In this document: positions 26,565 through 36,138 of the stretch, in pieces
Layout: every line of letters begins with the position of its first letter
Numbering within the stretch: the stretch's first letter is position 1
From: Coprococcus sp. OM04-5BH
GTDB taxonomy: Bacteria; Bacillota; Clostridia; Lachnospirales; Lachnospiraceae
NCBI RefSeq assembly: GCF_003482105.1
Contig: NZ_QULM01000006.1
Location: 62,001-126,000, forward strand
Reading direction: 5' to 3'
DNA: 64,000 nucleotides
The notes under the pieces: model-generated
What the model saw: only the letters and a program-made list of their open reading frames with translations
What the model was told of the DNA's origin: nothing
Databases searched by the model: none
Made by a program: the position numbers and the translations under genes

Positions 26565-27183
26565 TTAACTTCCTCCCTACTGCCAATGCAAATCCTTCAA
26601 GCAACACAAGCGAGATTCCTATAAGGAACATTACAAGCCCTGTCTCCCCGAACATCCACTCCTTCTGGGGGTTGGACCATTCGTAGGGGCACAGCATATA
26701 CAGGTTCCTGGCGTACCGCTCATACACAATGACCAGTGCATAGCAGATCACAAAGCCTCCGCCGTATGCGATGTACCTGCTCATGGATACAGTGGCTATA
26801 AGCTGTGCCAGCACTGCAAATACAAATCCTGCTGCGAATATAGGCAAGTATTGATACTCTACCTGCTTGCTTTCCTTTATAAAGAAGCTGCTGAGCCATG
26901 CCCCCATAAGGATGGCACCGCCGCCACTTACTCCGCAGGCAAGGAACTTGCCAGTTATGTATGCCATTTTTGTGGTCCTGCCGATATATTGTTTTATAAA
27001 TCCGCTCTGATAATCTACGATCCAGGCTGTACTGTAGGGTATCGCCGCCGCCACAGGGACACTCATGTAAAATGTCTCCGTTCCGTATCCGGAATACACA
27101 CAGATAAGAAATTCCACTATGACCACCGCTGCAAATCCAATGGATCCCACAGCCCTGCGTATATCAATAATAAAACTGTTCAT
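26554..27183 (-). CDS. ABC-2-like membrane protein, small subunit
   Basis: The 209-residue protein has about six hydrophobic segments (IGFAAVVIVEFLICVYSG, VPVAAAIPYSTAWIV, LPIFAAGFVFAVLAQLIATV, GLVMFLIGISLVLLEGFALAV). It has no conserved motif I can name. Its position between another membrane protein and an ABC ATPase makes it a likely permease subunit. It overlaps the ATPase gene by 11 bases. Confidence 0.75.
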   Translation of the reverse strand: MNSFIIDIRRAVGSIGFAAVVIVEFLICVYSGYGTETFYMSVPVAAAIPYSTAWIVDYQSGFIKQYIGRTTKMAYITGKFLACGVSGGGAILMGAWLSSFFIKESKQVEYQYLPIFAAGFVFAVLAQLIATVSMSRYIAYGGGFVICYALVIVYERYARNLYMLCPYEWSNPQKEWMFGETGLVMFLIGISLVLLEGFALAVGRKLNDI

Positions 27184-27187
27184 ATTC

Positions 27188-28072
27188 CTACTTCCATGTA
27201 CCTGTGAAATTAAAGGTATATCTCTTTATCTTTATTGCTGACAGCACGAAAAACAGGGTGCTCGTCACTGCAAAAAATCCATATGAAAATCCAAGTCTCG
27301 GCAGATTATCATACCCGAAATTATGCATATAATAAGTTGCCTGGTTAAGAGGTGACATCCAGCCAAATATTATATTTGCGATCCGGCTCTGCTCATCCGA
27401 CAGCTTAAACCATGCCTGTACTATGTCCGGAGTGAGAAGATATCCGAACAGGCAGTATATGATCCCCCCTACCATTCCCAGGTTATCCTTCACCAGGTTA
27501 AGGAACAGTATTATGGAGGATAACAGCATGGTGTAACCAAGAAGCAGTGCAAATATATTAAGGGATACCTGATATGGATATGATCTTTCAAGCACCTTCA
27601 CAAATGTAGGAACAGCTATCTTCTGCCCTATATCTGAGTAACCAAGGATTGCAGCCGTGTCACTCCACATATTTGCCGTATATGATCTGGACATGGAAAG
27701 CACCATGGTGGACACCATTATGAACAATGTGTATATACCTGTCGCTGAAACCATGTAAAATATCTGCCCCAGAATATATGTCCTTCTGTCTATCCTCACC
27801 AGGAAGAATGGCACGTCATTTCCCAGATGGGGCATATCTGCAAATATCAACAGCAGCATAAGTGATACCACCATTACGGACTTGGCATCGCCAAAGGTCC
27901 AGATAAATGCTTCATTCATCTGAAGCACTGTGTCATGCTCCTTCGAAAACTGCACCACCTTGTCCGACAAAAGAAAGCAGAATATAAAACCTATCATAAA
28001 TGCCAGATATATCTGTGGGCTGTATACCCACCTTTTGTAATTTGCCTTTGCTGTATAAAATATCTTCTTCAT
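27188..28072 (-). CDS. ABC-2-like membrane protein, large subunit
   Basis: The 294-residue protein has about six membrane spans, the first at residues 20-38 (IYLAFMIGFIFCFLLSD), and an extracytoplasmic stretch around WMSPLNQATYYMHNFGYDNLP. It is likely a permease partner of the ABC ATPase. Its ATG has a poor ribosome binding site. The first 11 codons (KKIFYTAKAN) are duplicated upstream of the preceding lipoprotein gene, as part of a tandem duplication. It starts 63 bases after the third lipoprotein gene. Confidence 0.75.
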   Translation of the reverse strand: MKKIFYTAKANYKRWVYSPQIYLAFMIGFIFCFLLSDKVVQFSKEHDTVLQMNEAFIWTFGDAKSVMVVSLMLLLIFADMPHLGNDVPFFLVRIDRRTYILGQIFYMVSATGIYTLFIMVSTMVLSMSRSYTANMWSDTAAILGYSDIGQKIAVPTFVKVLERSYPYQVSLNIFALLLGYTMLLSSIILFLNLVKDNLGMVGGIIYCLFGYLLTPDIVQAWFKLSDEQSRIANIIFGWMSPLNQATYYMHNFGYDNLPRLGFSYGFFAVTSTLFFVLSAIKIKRYTFNFTGTWK

Positions 28073-28135
28073 AACCCATGTATCTGTATCACTAATATTA
28101 TCAGTAAATTTAATCCGTAAATTTAATCTGCAAAT

Positions 28136-29707
28136 TTAATATCCCACTGTACGGTCTATGATGGTGCCGTCTATGGCATTGATGGTGAGGACTACTTTAT
28201 CTTTCTCAGGATCAACCTTATATGAATAATCTCCATATTCTACATCTCCTATGAAATCCCATACCGGAACCATAAGTCCGGTAGAAAAGCTGTCCTGTTC
28301 ACTGACTCTTGTATACCTTAAAACAACCCTATTTATGTTATAGTTTGTATATGTCCCATCCTTAGGAGAATTTCCATCTATAGGATTATTATTCTGTGCA
28401 CAGCTTACAGTTATCATCTTCTCAAAAATACCTTTGATCTCATCAAAGCTCTTTATGCTGCTGTCCTCGACAACTGTATCTGTCAGTTCCAATGGCGACT
28501 CATATTCAAAACCCACAACCCCATCATCATTTACATAAACTCTTATTTTTTCCTCTGACCAGGTTTTAAGATTATACTCTCCCCCTGTCCAGCCATCGCT
28601 CTCCATATAGCCTCCGCTATTGTCAACCATAACACCATCAAACTGTCGGTTATACTCCAACACATATACCATTCTGTATCCATCAAGTCCCTCTGGTCTG
28701 TTATAGCATAGCTTCGCACTGTCACAGGAAAAATCAGCAATCTCCATCTTATCCATCAACTCCTGCGCCATATTTTTTGCTTCATCAACGGAGATATTTG
28801 CCCCAGCTTCCCTAGGCAGTTCCTTGATTTCATCCAAGCCCAAATATTGTTTCATCTCTGCCAAAGACTCAGTCACGCTATAATCGTCATACACATCACC
28901 AATCACCGAATTAACCCGTATTTCTCCTGTATTGCTGACCATATATCTGAACAGATTACCACGTTCCTCATTCTCCTGAATATACACTGTTACATATCTT
29001 CCACCAACGCCACTGTTAGTCCCTCTGAACAGCTTTGTCGTACCCAGATCATTTTCCCATGTATAAAATTTGTCATCAGGATTATTTTCCAGTTCTTCAG
29101 ACACATCTACCATTTTGAGTTCGACCACATGTGGCTCAAGAATTTCAGCTGTTATTGTCTCTGGTGCTGTTTCATATCCTTCCTTAAGAGAATTCAGATC
29201 AGCATTTGCCTGTTCAATACGGCTGTCAATATCATCAGTTTCTGCCCCACCATTTTGTTTCTTGTCTTCCAGGTAATCGACTTCTTCCTTCTTTACACTG
29301 ATCAATCTCTCGTAATCAGCCTTCGTATATATAGTATCAGCAGCAAATTTAGTATCTGGTTCACAGATATTTAAAAATCTGCTCAGGAAATCATCCCCCA
29401 AAGTTTTCTGCCTTACCCTTACTACTGACAGCTTATCTACGTCCGGAACCTCAACCCTGGCATTAACATTTACATTTATCTTAAAACTGTCATCTGTAAT
29501 AGTTGTAATATAGTTTTCATATTTCTGTGTAGTATCCTGTATTATTACATCTGCCTTACTACTGTCTTCACCTGTTTCCTCAGCTTTACTTATCATATTT
29601 TCCAGATCTTTGTTCTGTACTATTGGTGTATCCGGATTTTTCTGGCATCCTGCCAATATCGCAGTCACAATAATCGCTACCAGTACCTTATTTATTCTTT
29701 TCCCCAT
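28136..29707 (-). CDS. Lipoprotein, third of three tandem paralogues
   Basis: The 523-residue protein starts MGKRINKVLVAIIVTAILAG, with a lipobox ending LAGC, so it should be a lipid-anchored surface protein. The body shares long motifs with the two preceding genes: CEPDT near residue 120, GVGGRYVTVYIQ, GYRMVYVLEYNRQFDGV, IRVYVNDDGVVGFEYESPLE, DSSIKSFDEIK and a last block VLTINAIDGTIIDRTVGY. I tentatively relate it to DUF6034-like lipoproteins of clostridia, from memory. A GGGGAAGGG site precedes this ATG. The frame continues upstream through a duplicated permease start, and this longer form would hide the signal peptide, so it was rejected. Confidence 0.8.
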   Translation of the reverse strand: MGKRINKVLVAIIVTAILAGCQKNPDTPIVQNKDLENMISKAEETGEDSSKADVIIQDTTQKYENYITTITDDSFKINVNVNARVEVPDVDKLSVVRVRQKTLGDDFLSRFLNICEPDTKFAADTIYTKADYERLISVKKEEVDYLEDKKQNGGAETDDIDSRIEQANADLNSLKEGYETAPETITAEILEPHVVELKMVDVSEELENNPDDKFYTWENDLGTTKLFRGTNSGVGGRYVTVYIQENEERGNLFRYMVSNTGEIRVNSVIGDVYDDYSVTESLAEMKQYLGLDEIKELPREAGANISVDEAKNMAQELMDKMEIADFSCDSAKLCYNRPEGLDGYRMVYVLEYNRQFDGVMVDNSGGYMESDGWTGGEYNLKTWSEEKIRVYVNDDGVVGFEYESPLELTDTVVEDSSIKSFDEIKGIFEKMITVSCAQNNNPIDGNSPKDGTYTNYNINRVVLRYTRVSEQDSFSTGLMVPVWDFIGDVEYGDYSYKVDPEKDKVVLTINAIDGTIIDRTVGY

Positions 29708-29742
29708 GTGCTTCGCCCTTCCCCTTAAAAAGCAGCCGCCAA

Positions 29743-29826
29743 AATTTGCCTTTGCTGTATAAAATATCTTCTTCATAACCCATGTATCTGTATCACTAAT
29801 ATTATCCGTAAATTCAATCTGCAAAT
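29743..29826 (-). pseudogene. Remnant of the permease 5' end left by a tandem duplication
   Basis: The stretch repeats the spacer and first 11 codons of the membrane protein gene (28039 onward): it encodes MKKIFYTAKAN and then diverges into FGGCFLRGR. The flanking spacer is almost the same in both places. It marks the junction where a unit of one lipoprotein gene plus spacer plus permease start was duplicated. Confidence 0.85.
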
Positions 29827-31389
29827 TTAATATCCCACAGTACGGTCTATGATGGTGCCGTCTATGGCATTGATGGTAAGGACTACTGAATTTTTTTCTG
29901 CCTCCAGCTTTGATGCATCTCCCTCATAGCTTACACTGCCGATAAAATCCCATACCGGAACCATAAGTCCGGTAGAAAAGCTGTCCTGTTCACTGACTCT
30001 TGTGTATCGGAGCACCACCTTATCTACAGTTACATTCGTACTCAGATTAGTATCATCATCACTGCTGGTATCTGATGCATAATTTGCAACGATCATGCTT
30101 TCAAAGGTCTTCTTTATATCATCAAAACTCTTTATGCTGCTGTCCTCAACCACGGTTTCCATAAGTTCAAGAGGTATTTCATAGTCAAATCCCACTATTC
30201 CATCGTCATTTACATATACCCTTACATTCTCACCAGACCACACCTTCTTCACGTAGTCATCACCCGACCAGTCATCAACCATCATATCCCCGCTGTTATT
30301 ATCTACAAACACACCATCAAACTGTCTGAGATACTGAATAACATAAACCTTACGATATCCCTGGGTGGCTGCCGTATCTCTGAACTCAGGGACTTCATAA
30401 TACAGATCTGCATCGCTGCATGCAAAATCAGTAAGCCCCAGTTCATCTATAAGCTCCTGTGCCTTGCTCTTGGCATCCTCCAGAGATATGGTGGCATCAG
30501 CTTCCCCCGTGAGCTCAGAGAACCCAGAGGCCCCATCCATATAACTGTCAAGCTCCTGCTTTGTCTTTCCGTGTCCCTCAAGTCCGCTTGCCACAACAGA
30601 TTTCACATATATTTCATCTGTATTGCTCACCCTGTACCTGAACAGATTGCCATAATCAGCATTATTCTGAAGATATACTGATACATATCTTCCACCTACT
30701 CCACTGTTGCTTCCATAGAAAAGTCTGCTTGTACCAAGCTCCGATTCCCACTGATAGAAATCATCATCAGGATTATCGGACAGCTTATCTGCCACGCTGA
30801 CCAGCTTTGTATCTTCCTTTTTTGCTTCAACATCTTCTGCAGTCACTTCTTCCGGAGCATTTTCATAGATACTCTGCCATGAATCAATGTTTTTCTGGAG
30901 ATCCTCTATCACTGTTTGTTTCTCCTCATCAGAAATGTCAGTATTTCCATTTTCAACATCATTTATCTGGCTCCTTATCTGTGATATATTATCCTCACAC
31001 TCTGATCTGTTGTATATTCTGTCTGAAGTGAACACAGTATCCGGCTCACATACGCTGAGAAACTTCGCCAGAAATTCATCGTCTAATTCTTTCTGCTTCA
31101 CTCTCACTACCGACAGCTTGTCTACCTTAGGGACTTCAACCTGGGCATTTACCTTTACATTTACCTTAAAGGTTTCATCTGAAATATCCTTAACATAGGA
31201 TTCGTAATTCTCAGCTGTTTCCTGTATCACAGCATCTGCTTTTTTGCTGTCTGTTCCATCTCCGCTTGCTTCACTGACCATATTATCCAGATCCTTATTC
31301 TGAACTATAGGAGTCTCCGGACTCTTCTGACATCCTGCAAGCATCACAGCCGCCACAGTTAATACAAATAATGTTTTTATCTTTCTCAT
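29827..31389 (-). CDS. Lipoprotein, second of three tandem paralogues
   Basis: The 520-residue protein has a signal peptide with lipobox (VAAVMLAGC) and ends with the same block as the third copy (TINAIDGTIIDRTVGY). About residue 120 is CEPDTVFTSDRIYNR, and later GVGGRYVSVYLQNN, VYVIQYLRQFDGVFVDN and VYVNDDGIVGFDYEIPLE. An acidic, coiled-coil-prone stretch (SQIRSQINDVENGN) precedes. It is most similar to the third paralogue, so these two came from the latest duplication. RBS AAAGGAG. Confidence 0.8.
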   Translation of the reverse strand: MRKIKTLFVLTVAAVMLAGCQKSPETPIVQNKDLDNMVSEASGDGTDSKKADAVIQETAENYESYVKDISDETFKVNVKVNAQVEVPKVDKLSVVRVKQKELDDEFLAKFLSVCEPDTVFTSDRIYNRSECEDNISQIRSQINDVENGNTDISDEEKQTVIEDLQKNIDSWQSIYENAPEEVTAEDVEAKKEDTKLVSVADKLSDNPDDDFYQWESELGTSRLFYGSNSGVGGRYVSVYLQNNADYGNLFRYRVSNTDEIYVKSVVASGLEGHGKTKQELDSYMDGASGFSELTGEADATISLEDAKSKAQELIDELGLTDFACSDADLYYEVPEFRDTAATQGYRKVYVIQYLRQFDGVFVDNNSGDMMVDDWSGDDYVKKVWSGENVRVYVNDDGIVGFDYEIPLELMETVVEDSSIKSFDDIKKTFESMIVANYASDTSSDDDTNLSTNVTVDKVVLRYTRVSEQDSFSTGLMVPVWDFIGSVSYEGDASKLEAEKNSVVLTINAIDGTIIDRTVGY

Positions 31390-31452
31390 ATTAATCTCCT
31401 TTCAGATGGTTCTGTATGCCCGTCTAACAGATTTCAGTCTTATACAGATAAT

Positions 31453-33081
31453 TTAATATCCTGCCGCCCTGTCCACGATAGATCCATCTACTGCATTTAT
31501 TGTAAACACCACCTTGTCCTTTTCCTGTCCGGAAAGACCTGAGGTATCACCATAGTCTATGTCACCTATGAAATCCCACACCGGAACCATAAGTCCTGTA
31601 TGAAAATCACTTCTCTCACTTAATCGTGTATAACGAAGTATAATCTTGTTCACTTTGATATCTGTATACTTCACATCCTCTTTGTCACCCATATCTGTGT
31701 ACTCCACTTCCTTCCCGTCCATATCCAATAATTTCTCCATGCCTGAGTTATATAGTGTGGTTATGCCATCTTCAAATACCGTCTTTATCTCGTCAAAGCT
31801 TTTCAAGCTGCAGTCATCCTTCACCGTTTCCCCCAGTTCCAGAGGTGCTATATAATCAAAACCCACTATGCCATCATCATTTACATATACATTTATCCGC
31901 TCTCCTTCCCAGATTTTTTGCTCATCATCATTATCCAGAAACATATAACCACCCTCATTATCTACGAACACGCCGTCAAAGGCTCTGACGTACTTCATGA
32001 CATATACCATTCTGTATCCGTCACCTTTATTATTACAATCTCTGAAATCCGGGATTTCATAGCACAGCTCTGCGCTCTTGCACGCATAATCCGTAAGCTC
32101 CAGCTTATCCAGCAGTTCCTGGGCTTCCGCCTTTGCCTCATCGGCAGACAAGGTGGCATCTGCCTCATTAGGAAGCTCCGGATAGTTCTCAGCTCCTGGG
32201 CGAAGATCCTTCAGATCTGCCTTCTCCTTCCTCTGTATTCCACAGGTATTTCCTAGAACTGTCTTAACATATATATCCCAGGTTCCTGCCACTCTGTATT
32301 TAAACATGTTTCCATTGTCCTCACTGTTCTGCATGTACACTGTAACATACCTGCCATCCACACCACAGTTCGTACCGGTGAACACCTCCTTTGTTCCAAG
32401 ACTATATTCCCACTCATAAAAGCTATTTTCCGGATCATTGCCAAGCTCATCAGCCACATTGACAAGCTTCGGTGTTACTGCATACTTTAATACAGCCTCC
32501 CTGTTTATATCATCTGCTGCCCTATCATAATTCCTCTGCCAGGTCTTAAGGTCTTCATTCAGTGAATACAGCTTATCACGTATTTCTATTGATGCTTCTC
32601 CCTTGCTGCGCTCCTCCTCGTCAGCCTCTTCCTGTGCCGCCTTAAGCTCGTCATCTATCGCTGCCAGCTTCGTCTCACAGTATTCCTTTGTATATATCAT
32701 ATCTGTTGTGAATACCGTGTCCGGCTCGCAGATATCAAGAAATCTATTTAGGAAATCATCATCAAACTCCTTCTGGCTGACCCTCACCACCGACAGCTTA
32801 TCCGCTTCAGGAATCTCCACCTGTGCACGCACTTCAACATTCACCTTATTCTTATCATCTTTTATGGTTCTTACATACTCAGCATTGCCACCAACAGCCT
32901 CATCTACTGTCTCACCGGCAGTCTCGGTACTGGTCTCAGAACTGCTGTCTGTACTGGTCTCCACCACTTCATTTACCAGATTATCCATATTTCCGGCCAC
33001 AGGACTGTCCGGCTTCTTATTACAGCCGGCAAGCACGAGGGATGCCGCTGCAAGTATATATAACATCTTCGTCTTTTTCAT
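31453..33081 (-). CDS. Lipoprotein, first and most divergent of three tandem paralogues
   Basis: The 542-residue protein opens MKKTKMLYILAAASLVLAGC, a clear lipoprotein signal. A Ser/Thr/Glu-rich linker (STDSSSETSTETAGETVDE) is followed by the shared body: ICEPDTVFTTDMIYTKEYCE, GVDGRYVTVYMQN, VYVMKYVRAFDGVFVDNEGG, VYVNDDGIVGFDYIAPLELG and the end VVFTINAVDGSIVDRAAGY. It is the first gene of the operon, just downstream of the palindromic repeat and the two-component operon's terminator. RBS AGAGGAAA. Confidence 0.8.
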   Translation of the reverse strand: MKKTKMLYILAAASLVLAGCNKKPDSPVAGNMDNLVNEVVETSTDSSSETSTETAGETVDEAVGGNAEYVRTIKDDKNKVNVEVRAQVEIPEADKLSVVRVSQKEFDDDFLNRFLDICEPDTVFTTDMIYTKEYCETKLAAIDDELKAAQEEADEEERSKGEASIEIRDKLYSLNEDLKTWQRNYDRAADDINREAVLKYAVTPKLVNVADELGNDPENSFYEWEYSLGTKEVFTGTNCGVDGRYVTVYMQNSEDNGNMFKYRVAGTWDIYVKTVLGNTCGIQRKEKADLKDLRPGAENYPELPNEADATLSADEAKAEAQELLDKLELTDYACKSAELCYEIPDFRDCNNKGDGYRMVYVMKYVRAFDGVFVDNEGGYMFLDNDDEQKIWEGERINVYVNDDGIVGFDYIAPLELGETVKDDCSLKSFDEIKTVFEDGITTLYNSGMEKLLDMDGKEVEYTDMGDKEDVKYTDIKVNKIILRYTRLSERSDFHTGLMVPVWDFIGDIDYGDTSGLSGQEKDKVVFTINAVDGSIVDRAAGY

Positions 33082-33100
33082 ATTTTCCTCTTTTCATATT

Positions 33101-33234
33101 GAACATCAGCTCATAATAAATCGCCTGCGGCGAGGGCTGACGCTACATGTCAAGTTTTCATAGAAAACTTGACACAATCTACTAAACACCAGCCCATTTA
33201 TAAAATCCAGTGGGCTGACAGCTACTTGACATGC
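33101..33234. repeat. Dispersed palindromic repeat, copy 1 (upstream of lipoprotein operon)
   Basis: It holds a small hairpin (TCGCC-TGC-GGCGA on plus) set between CAGC/GGGCTG, the palindrome TGTCAAGTTTT-N5-AAAACTTGACA at 33148-33174, and a second CAGCCCA/TGGGCTG hairpin. Related elements lie at 36139, 36908 and 40737. This copy ends about 20 bases before the start codon. Confidence 0.8.
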
Positions 33235-33266
33235 AATTAATGTCACATAGAAATCTGTGCAAACAC

Positions 33267-33305
33267 AAAGACCACATGCTAGGTTTATTCTAGCATGTGG
33301 TCTTT
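33267..33305. terminator. Terminator after the two-component genes
   Basis: ACCACATGCTAG pairs with CTAGCATGTGGT around GTTTATT, with A/T runs on both sides. It separates the sensor kinase gene from the lipoprotein operon. Confidence 0.85.
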
Positions 33306-33325
33306 CATCAAGTATTCATCAAAAT

Positions 33326-34675
33326 TTAAACAAAATGTAAATTCATGGATGTACCCTGTCCCAGAGTACTGTTTATTTCAAGAGTGGCATTGTGTTTGTC
33401 CAGGATAAGCTTAACTATCGCAAGCCCCAGTCCTGCGCCTCCGCTTTTTCTGCTTCTTGATTTGTCCACCATATAAAATGGTTCAAGTATCTTGTGGATC
33501 TCATCCCCGGGTATTCCTCTGCCCTTATCTGTCACGCTTATGCTTTTATCTCTGGCTGTGATAGTTATCTCCGCACCTTCAGGGCTGGCCTTTATGGCAT
33601 TGTCCACAAGATTAACAAGCACCTCCGTCATGAGATCCTCGTCAACCGTGAAATCCTCACCATTTTCACTGCATATGAGCCGGATATTCCTATCATCAGC
33701 AACACCACCACAGATTCTGCATACATTTGCAAAAAGCTTTGACGCAGACACCTTCTTTCGCACCAGCTCCTGATCCTGATCAAGAGACAACAGCTTCATC
33801 ATCTTGCCGGATAACCTGCTTAATCTTCCACACTCCGACTGCATATACATGAGGGCAGTCTCCCTGTCCTCCTCAGAAAGCTTGGCATTAAGCAGAAGCT
33901 CTGCATACCCTGACATGGATGTCATAGGTGTCCTAAGCTCATGGGAGAGATTCGCCATCAGAAGGGTTTTTCTGCGCTCGGACTCCGACAGCTCCTCCTC
34001 ACGAAGCTTTATCTTTTCTGCCATGGTGTCAAAAGTTCTGGACAGATCTCCGATCTCATCCTTTGAGGTTATCTCTATACCCGTATCATATATTCCCTCA
34101 GACAGCTTTATGGCTCTTTCCTTTAAACTGGCAACAGGGTCAAGTATTCTTTTCGTAAGTCTTATTAGGATGAACAGCATTATTGCAAATACTGTAACAG
34201 TAACGCCAACTATCACCAATGCCGTTCTCCAGGTCTTATTAAAAGCTGTCGTCACATCGCAAAGATAATAAAACCTCAGATCCATATACTTTGCAGTTAT
34301 AGGTGCATACACCTTATCGCCAAATCTGAGATACACATTATTCTTTTTATAATTTACAGAGCCATAAAAATCATATCCGTATAAGGTGTGGTTATAGACC
34401 TTTTCTCCATAGTCCTCATCTGTTCCACTGGTCTTATAGCAGACAAGATAGTAATCCTCCTGCCTCTTCAGATAGAATTTCAGAGTCTCCAGATCACCAT
34501 TTGCTGCATATTTGCTGCCCAGACCCGTGGCGGTCTCGTCAAGATCCCTCTGATACCTCTCACTTACATCAGCAACATTGTTTCTGTACACAAGAAGGAT
34601 CGTGACCATATCACACAGAACAAAAGCAATAAGCATGGATATGACATTTATCAATATTATTCGTTTCTTTAACAC
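33326..34675 (-). CDS. Two-component sensor histidine kinase
   Basis: The 449-residue membrane kinase has an N-terminal membrane span (8-30), an extracellular sensor region of about 115 residues, a second span (about 152-173), a HAMP linker and the catalytic core. The phosphoacceptor is His245 in MANLSHELRTPMTS. The N box is EVLVNLVDNAIKAS and G boxes are DKGRGIPGDE and GGAGLGLAIVKLI. The start is a GTG behind GAGG. It lies 18 bases after the response regulator gene. Its sensor region has no recognised fold. It is placed to control the neighbouring lipoprotein/ABC operon, which is inference. Confidence 0.93.
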   Translation of the reverse strand: MLKKRIILINVISMLIAFVLCDMVTILLVYRNNVADVSERYQRDLDETATGLGSKYAANGDLETLKFYLKRQEDYYLVCYKTSGTDEDYGEKVYNHTLYGYDFYGSVNYKKNNVYLRFGDKVYAPITAKYMDLRFYYLCDVTTAFNKTWRTALVIVGVTVTVFAIMLFILIRLTKRILDPVASLKERAIKLSEGIYDTGIEITSKDEIGDLSRTFDTMAEKIKLREEELSESERRKTLLMANLSHELRTPMTSMSGYAELLLNAKLSEEDRETALMYMQSECGRLSRLSGKMMKLLSLDQDQELVRKKVSASKLFANVCRICGGVADDRNIRLICSENGEDFTVDEDLMTEVLVNLVDNAIKASPEGAEITITARDKSISVTDKGRGIPGDEIHKILEPFYMVDKSRSRKSGGAGLGLAIVKLILDKHNATLEINSTLGQGTSMNLHFV

Positions 34676-34693
34676 AGCCTACCTCATGTCCTG

Positions 34694-35359
34694 CTAATTA
34701 TCTTCAAATCTGTATCCAAGCTTGGATACGGTCTTTATGTTGTCATACAGGTCAAGCTTCTTCCTCAGTTGTCCGATATGCACATCCACAGTTCTTGTCT
34801 CACCGGCGAAATCAATTCCCCATACCATAGACAAAAGCTTCTCTCTTGATATGGCAATATTCTTGTTCTTGACAAGCACCAACAGCAGTTCAAATTCCAT
34901 AGGCTTCAGGGATATCTCCCTGCCGTTTTTCTTAACCGTGTGCTCGTCAGCATTTATCACCAGCCCTGCCACCTCTATGGTGCTGTCTATCTTGTGGTTC
35001 CTTACCAGGACCTTCTCTACCCTTACAAGAAGCTCAAGGATTTCAAAGGGCTTGGTTATATAATCCTCCGCACCCCCTGTAAGTCCCGTGAGCTTAGAAT
35101 TAAGATCGTCTCTGGCACTTACATATATAACCGGTATATCATACTTAGCCACCTCCGGCATAAGCTCAAATCCATTCATTCCCGGAACCATTACATCAAG
35201 CAGTGCCAGATCGTAATTATTGTCCTCCGGAAGAGCTTCGTATGCCTCCAGCCCATCTAAAAAAATCCTTGTATCATAGCCGGCCACCTTAAGGTTCATC
35301 GCTATCATTCTGGCTATGGCTTCATCATCCTCTACAATGAGAATCCTGTTCTTTCTCAT
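34694..35359 (-). CDS. OmpR-family response regulator
   Basis: The 221-residue protein has a receiver domain with acidic pocket VEDDE, phosphoacceptor Asp55 (LALLDVMVPG), Ser84 (VSARDD) and Lys107 (ITKPFE). The C-terminal winged-helix domain has EFELLLVLVKNKN and the recognition-helix stretch TVDVHIGQLRKKLD. RBS GAGGGAAT. First gene of the two-component operon; the 170 bases upstream hold no gene. Confidence 0.95.
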   Translation of the reverse strand: MRKNRILIVEDDEAIARMIAMNLKVAGYDTRIFLDGLEAYEALPEDNNYDLALLDVMVPGMNGFELMPEVAKYDIPVIYVSARDDLNSKLTGLTGGAEDYITKPFEILELLVRVEKVLVRNHKIDSTIEVAGLVINADEHTVKKNGREISLKPMEFELLLVLVKNKNIAISREKLLSMVWGIDFAGETRTVDVHIGQLRKKLDLYDNIKTVSKLGYRFEDN

Positions 35360-35527
35360 ATTCCCTCCAAGTATTACGCATTGGCATTCTTAACATCTTC
35401 AATACAGTACAGCACAATTTTTGCACATGCATTTATTGTCGTCACATCTTTCATAATATAACACTACCCATATGCTAACACTTTTTTCAGAGAATATCAG
35501 TAGTTATCTTATCTTTTTACAAATAAA

Positions 35528-36091
35528 TTACATTATCTTAGTGTAGTCGGCGATCAGTCTGGCAGTCTTGTCAACTCCAAGCTTCACTGCATCTATGCAG
35601 AGGTCGTAGTTCCCGGCGCTTCCCCACTCTTCACCGGTATAATACTTATGATATCCACGTCTCTTCTCATCTGTCTTATCTACCATAAGCCTTGCCTTCC
35701 GCTCTGAGACACCATGCTTATTTGCAATATTTTTCACTCTTTCTGCCCTGTCTCCACAGAGAAATATCCTTGCTGTACCGGGCTCATTCCTATAGGCATA
35801 ATTTGATGCCCTTCCAATTACTATAGCGTCCCTGTCCCCAAGCAGAACCTTAAGCGCCTTATGGGGAATATCATAAGCCTTTGATGCACAGAAATCATCT
35901 GCCACAGAGCTTACCATGGCGTTAACCGGCTCCTCACCAAAATAAAATGGATACTTCTCGTATATCTTTTTTTCCTTTGCCAATCCTATAAGATCCTTCT
36001 TGGTATAAAAAGGTATGTTAAGCAGCTTTGACAGCTTTCTTCCAACCTCGTCACCCGAACATCCGCATTGTCTTCCAATTGTAATGATCAT
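35528..36091 (-). CDS. Cytidylate kinase-like family protein
   Basis: The 187-residue protein opens MIITIGRQCGCSGDEVGRKL, resembling the P-loop of cytidylate kinase-like proteins (GRxxGSGG), here with CGCSG. LNIPFYTKKDLIGLAKE and VIGRASNYAYRNEPGTARIFL, then RVKNIANKHGVSERKARLMV, follow the family. True substrate unknown; many such proteins in clostridia lack proven CMP kinase activity. The start is the ATG behind GGTGGG, inside a longer open frame that runs into a repeat. Confidence 0.8.
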   Translation of the reverse strand: MIITIGRQCGCSGDEVGRKLSKLLNIPFYTKKDLIGLAKEKKIYEKYPFYFGEEPVNAMVSSVADDFCASKAYDIPHKALKVLLGDRDAIVIGRASNYAYRNEPGTARIFLCGDRAERVKNIANKHGVSERKARLMVDKTDEKRRGYHKYYTGEEWGSAGNYDLCIDAVKLGVDKTARLIADYTKIM

Positions 36092-36138
36092 TTTCCCACC
36101 TGCTTTCTTAAACATTGATAATTTAACCTGACACCACA

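Noticed and set aside
29708..29824. N-terminal extension of the third lipoprotein
   Set aside because: The extension is a duplicated permease start; using it would bury the lipobox, and a good ribosome binding site precedes the shorter start.
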